A DNA stretch of 64,000 nt from Pseudoalteromonas ruthenica (GTDB taxonomy: Bacteria; Pseudomonadota; Gammaproteobacteria; Enterobacterales; Alteromonadaceae). Shown one piece after another: positions 61,045 to 64,000 of the stretch. The translations under genes were made by a program, and so were the position numbers. Numbering within the stretch: position 1 is the stretch's first letter; the number at the start of each line of letters is the position of its first letter. The stretch spans positions 1,984,001 through 2,048,000 of the forward strand of contig NZ_CP023396.1 of the NCBI RefSeq assembly GCF_008808095.1. The letters are read 5' to 3'. The notes under the pieces are model-generated. The model was not told the origin of the DNA. It made no database searches and saw nothing but the letters and a program-made list of their open reading frames with translations.

Positions 61045-61815
61045 ATGGGTAACGGAGTAAGCCCAATTGCGAAACAAGGAAGTGCCACGCATAAACTATG
61101 GTATAGCATGCTTAACTCAACCTTGTTACAACGCACCATCCTCTATATTACTTCGCTATGGCTGCTGAGTGCGTCTGTTGGCGCCTATGCATCGTCTAAC
61201 ATGACCTTTAACAAGCCTGTTGATACACCACAAGCTCGCTATGTTATTGAACTTATGGATTTAGCCTATGATCAGCTTGGATATCAGCTTGAGTTGATAG
61301 AGTTTGACCAGCCACAAGCATTACGCGCTGCCGACGAAGGAACTTTAGACGGGCAATTAGGGCGCATTGCTGCAATTGAATCTCGTTACGCTAATTTGGT
61401 TCGCGTTGATTTTCCATTGTTTAAGTTTGAGTTGATCATGCTTACGCGCTGCGCCGAGTGCCAACTGAACGATCTTAATAGCGTGGTGCTGCGTAGCGGT
61501 TACCCGGTAGCCGAACAATACCTCGACAGCCAAAATTACCAAGGCCGGCGGCTCAGCCTAAAAAGCGTGTCGGCGCAATTAAACCTCTTAGCTCAACGAC
61601 AAGTTGATGGCATTGCCATCTTAGACTTTCACCTCAAACAGGCTTTCGACAGCCATAGCAACCCCAGCTATCATCGCCAGCATCTTAATGATTACTACAG
61701 CTACCACTATGTGCATAAACGCCATGAGGCGTTGATCCCTGACTTACTTGAGGTGTTAAACACCCTTAAACAGAATGGCGTTGTTGACTACCTAAAACAA
61801 AAGCACGGCTTATAA
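61045..61815 (+). CDS. Exported solute-binding-protein-like protein (SBP_bac_3-like)
   Basis: 256-aa protein of the amino-acid-type binding fold: MTFNKPVDTPQARYVIELMDLAYDQLGYQLEL, GTLDGQLGRIAAIESRYANLVRVDFPL and VDGIAILDFHLKQAF, ending LEVLNTLKQNGVVDYLKQKH (parts cited short: ARYVIELMDLAYDQLGYQ). The signal peptide is probably LLQRTILYITSLWLLSASVGAYA. The start is uncertain: the long frame opens at 61045 with no ribosome site and an internal ATG at 61108 fits the signal peptide better. No transporter genes are adjacent. It converges on the DUF1289 gene with a 6-bp overlap. Confidence 0.75.
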   Translation: MGNGVSPIAKQGSATHKLWYSMLNSTLLQRTILYITSLWLLSASVGAYASSNMTFNKPVDTPQARYVIELMDLAYDQLGYQLELIEFDQPQALRAADEGTLDGQLGRIAAIESRYANLVRVDFPLFKFELIMLTRCAECQLNDLNSVVLRSGYPVAEQYLDSQNYQGRRLSLKSVSAQLNLLAQRQVDGIAILDFHLKQAFDSHSNPSYHRQHLNDYYSYHYVHKRHEALIPDLLEVLNTLKQNGVVDYLKQKHGL

Positions 61816-62058
61816 ATCAAGCTCTCCCTGCCCCGTATCAGGTGTGTTGATGTCACCCTGTTGTTGCTTGCGCTGCATTGCTCGCTTATAGCGCTGATGA
61901 CAAAGTAGGTTAACGTGACGTTTTTGCTCATCACTGAGTTGGTTCCACATAAAACGCTCATCACGAGAACGAAAGCAGCCTAGGCAATAACCTCGGTTAT
62001 TGACCTGACATACCCCTTTGCAGGGGCTATCAATAGAAAAGATTTCCAGCTGCTGCAT
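61810..62058 (-). CDS. DUF1289 zinc-binding-type protein
   Basis: 82-aa protein with four conserved cysteines in SPCKGVCQVNNRGYCLGCFRS, the DUF1289 pattern. A C-terminal stretch (LSDEQKRHVNLLCHQRYKRAMQ) is helical and basic, followed by an acidic tail. DUF1289 proteins probably bind zinc or an iron-sulfur cluster; function unknown. The ATG at 62058 (MQQLEIFSIDSPC) is preferred over a TTG frame start at 62094 because it aligns with the family. Confidence 0.87.
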   Translation of the reverse strand: MQQLEIFSIDSPCKGVCQVNNRGYCLGCFRSRDERFMWNQLSDEQKRHVNLLCHQRYKRAMQRKQQQGDINTPDTGQGELDL

Positions 62059-62212
62059 GTACGCTCTACCCAGTGTGATTAGGCCAAGGTTCAATGCTGC
62101 TTGCAGCGCATAACGCCGAGCGCATCGACTACCCTAACCTTTGTTACCCTTGGTGTGTATTAAAAACCAACCCTAGGTATAACGTTAATGCCAAAGACTC
62201 TGAATTACCAGC

Positions 62213-63325
62213 CTAGGTATCCATTTCTTCCTTGCGCAGTACTGGGCGCGCATACAAGGCCGTAACGAGATCGCGTAGCTCTTCGGGAATTGCACGCATA
62301 CGCTCATCAAACTCTTTCACATCCACGGACTCGGAATCAACAACCGCATCACCGTGCTTAGCGGCAATGTAATTGCCTGGGTGCAAATAAAAAGATTCAA
62401 CAATCTGCTTATCGATGGTTTTTGCAAGATCCTCTGGGGTATCACAGCCGGTTTGCACCGGTTGACCAAAAGCGAGGTGGACATGGCCTTTATTGGTCGT
62501 AAAGCCCTCTACTATACTGCTGATATCCTCACCGGCAGATTTTATATACTCGCCGTGGTGCTTTTTATGATAAAGCTCCTTCGCTTTGGATATTGCACAC
62601 GGTTCATACTGATAAGAAATGGACACCGGCACAATTTTTAGCTCACGTACATACTCAGCAAACTCTTTCTTTTGCTTGCGCCCATTCAATTGCAACATTT
62701 TTAATAACGCCGGATCGGTTTGATCAAAACCGTCTTTGGTACGCCCTTCGCGCTGGGCTATCCAAATACTGTGGCCATCCTGCAACGAGTCATAAATATA
62801 GGCTGAGAGCTGTGATAACGCTTTAAGCATTTCTTTGGGTGCTTTTGCCGAGCGTTTTACAATAAAACTTTTGTTTAAGCGCATCAGCTCAGTGATGTAT
62901 GGGATCTGTAGCAGATTATCACCAATGGCAATGCGCACGGTATTCATATCATGTTGGTGCAAGCCAAAATTCACCAACGCGGGATCAAGTACGATATCAC
63001 GGTGATTGGAGATAAACAGATATGCTTGGTTTTTATCGAGCTTGCCTAGCCCTGAATAGGTGACCTCTGAGGTGGTGTTGTGGATGATGCGCTCAAGATA
63101 ATGCACAACTTCAAGCTGGACTTGGCGCACTGAGTTTACTTGGCCCCATTTACGTTTCAGGCTCGCACGCACCAGCGGGCGAGATAGAAAGCGCATACCG
63201 GCAAGCCAACCGGGCAAATTATGCTTCGCTATCAAATCAACAAAGTCATTATCTGCTACCAACCGGGCAACAGCATCTGCTACTTCGTCGTCATTATAGG
63301 GTCTTATGTCTGCATACTTATCCAC
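62213..63325 (-). CDS. Acyltransferase of the 1-acyl-glycerol-3-phosphate type, extended form
   Basis: 370-aa protein with a helical N-terminal part and a central PlsC-like acyltransferase fold. The catalytic block reads YLFISNHRDIVLDPALV, which spaces His and the last Asp by five residues (NHRDIVLD) rather than the usual four; related proteins in marine gammaproteobacteria and Bacteroidetes carry the same block. IAQREGRTKDG replaces the EGTR block and IVPVSISYQYEP the fourth block. No TM segment is evident. Substrate could be a lysophospholipid or another acyl acceptor. It is distinct from the shorter plsC at 18222-18965. Confidence 0.82.
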   Translation of the reverse strand: MDKYADIRPYNDDEVADAVARLVADNDFVDLIAKHNLPGWLAGMRFLSRPLVRASLKRKWGQVNSVRQVQLEVVHYLERIIHNTTSEVTYSGLGKLDKNQAYLFISNHRDIVLDPALVNFGLHQHDMNTVRIAIGDNLLQIPYITELMRLNKSFIVKRSAKAPKEMLKALSQLSAYIYDSLQDGHSIWIAQREGRTKDGFDQTDPALLKMLQLNGRKQKKEFAEYVRELKIVPVSISYQYEPCAISKAKELYHKKHHGEYIKSAGEDISSIVEGFTTNKGHVHLAFGQPVQTGCDTPEDLAKTIDKQIVESFYLHPGNYIAAKHGDAVVDSESVDVKEFDERMRAIPEELRDLVTALYARPVLRKEEMDT

Positions 63326-63428
63326 GATTACACCTTATTACCACAGGCAAAAAAACGGCGCTTATTGTATCGCGCCATTTACGTATTCGCTAAGTTTATC
63401 AACTCTTACCAGTAAGGGATACAACCCT

Positions 63429-64000
63429 TTATGCATTATCATGGTGCTGCGCAGGTGCTTGCCATGCGCGCAATTTCAGCCATACCAAGCGTAATAACAA
63501 CAGCAGTAAAATCACGGCTAAGCTTTGCGATAACCACGGTGCCATAAGCTCGTGCTGATGCCCAACTAAAGGGCTCACTGCAAAGCCGAACCGTACCACC
63601 AGCCAATCCGTTAAATACCCAAATGCTAAGGCTACACCAATGACAGCACTGAGATAGGCAACAATCGCGCGCTTGCCTAACTCCTTACCAACAACACCGA
63701 GTGTGGCAATGTTAGTCGCAGGTCCTGCTAGCATAAATACCAATACCGCGCCTGGCGATACTCCAGCAATGAGCAGTCCAGCGGCAACTGGCGTAGATGC
63801 CGTGGCACAAATGTACATTGGAATACTGATAAGCACCATCACCGTCATCGCCAATAATCCGCTGCCCCACTGGCTTAAGTAAGAAGCGGGCACATAAGTT
63901 TGCACTAACGCCGCGAAAAACAGACCAATCATTAACCACATGGCGGTATCATTTAACAGTTTCGTGGTACTAAAGTGCACCGCTTGCTTAAACTTAGCCA
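63429..64000 (-). CDS. SO_0444-family Cu/Zn efflux-type permease, 5' truncated by window edge
   Basis: Only about 190 C-terminal residues of a larger inner-membrane permease are visible; the frame stays open to base 64000 (reading AKFKQAVHF before HFSTTKLLND). About five TM segments, with MYICATASTPVAAGLLIAG and MLAGPATNIATLGVVGKELGKRA, match the second half of YraQ/SO_0444-type permeases, linked to copper and zinc efflux in Shewanella. The Cys in YICATAS is a conserved metal-site position. The N-terminal half, where a CSCG motif is expected, lies outside the window. The GTG at 63980 is an internal codon, not a start. Confidence 0.8.
   Translation of the reverse strand, partial: AKFKQAVHFSTTKLLNDTAMWLMIGLFFAALVQTYVPASYLSQWGSGLLAMTVMVLISIPMYICATASTPVAAGLLIAGVSPGAVLVFMLAGPATNIATLGVVGKELGKRAIVAYLSAVIGVALAFGYLTDWLVVRFGFAVSPLVGHQHELMAPWLSQSLAVILLLLLLRLVWLKLRAWQAPAQHHDNA

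Overview
The window looks like the chromosome of a marine-type gammaproteobacterium, most likely from the order Alteromonadales (Pseudoalteromonas, Idiomarina or Shewanella-like). This rests on conserved gene order: lptFG/pepA-holC-valS, nudF-yqiB-cpdA-yqiA-parE with parC nearby, rsmE-gshB-yqgE-ruvX, and pilU-pilT/yggS-proC-yggT-DUF4426-rdgB-hemW. I cannot name a genus without a search. Coding density is high, and only one stretch above 300 bases lacks a gene.

Layout. Positions 1-4790 are accessory: the 3' part of a CzcA-type heavy-metal RND pump, a cation diffusion facilitator, a truncated IS481-family transposase and about 280 bp of AT-rich non-coding DNA, ending at the 3' side of a tRNA-Leu(CAA) gene. 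From 5065 on the sequence is mostly core genome: aidB (with a FadR-like palindrome in its promoter) divergent from an RDD protein; lptG/lptF (LPS export) divergent from pepA-holC-valS; a FadL porin; a small Fur-box-preceded membrane protein; an HD-GYP phosphodiesterase; rraB-plsC; katG; then topoisomerase IV. parC and parE are separated by a PQQ-type sugar dehydrogenase and a TPR-GGDEF protein. yqiA, cpdA, yqiB and nudF follow, divergent from tolC, then lpxL, a TcpQ-like protein and glnE. After a DUF350-like membrane protein and an unrecognised gene come rsmE-gshB-yqgE-ruvX, a lone periplasmic binding protein, pilU-pilT, and the yggS-to-hemW run. The last part holds a DsrE-like protein, a DUF885 lipoprotein, a SIMPL protein, a PatZ-type acetyltransferase with a voltage-gated K+ channel, a very large propeller-PAS-GGDEF-EAL sensor with two small partners, a second lone binding protein, a DUF1289 protein, an acyltransferase and a truncated SO_0444-type permease.

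Common themes are envelope lipid and LPS work (lptFG, lpxL, two PlsC-like acyltransferases, fadL, tolC), nucleotide second messengers (HD-GYP, TPR-GGDEF, propeller-GGDEF-EAL and the cAMP phosphodiesterase CpdA), metal handling at both window edges, and type IV pilus retraction.

I saw no CRISPR array, prophage, restriction or toxin-antitoxin system, or obvious new multi-gene defence system. The most interesting points are regulatory sites (FadR-like at aidB, Fur-like at the small membrane gene), the two-gene insertion inside the topoisomerase IV locus, and the propeller sensor whose EAL domain has lost most catalytic residues.
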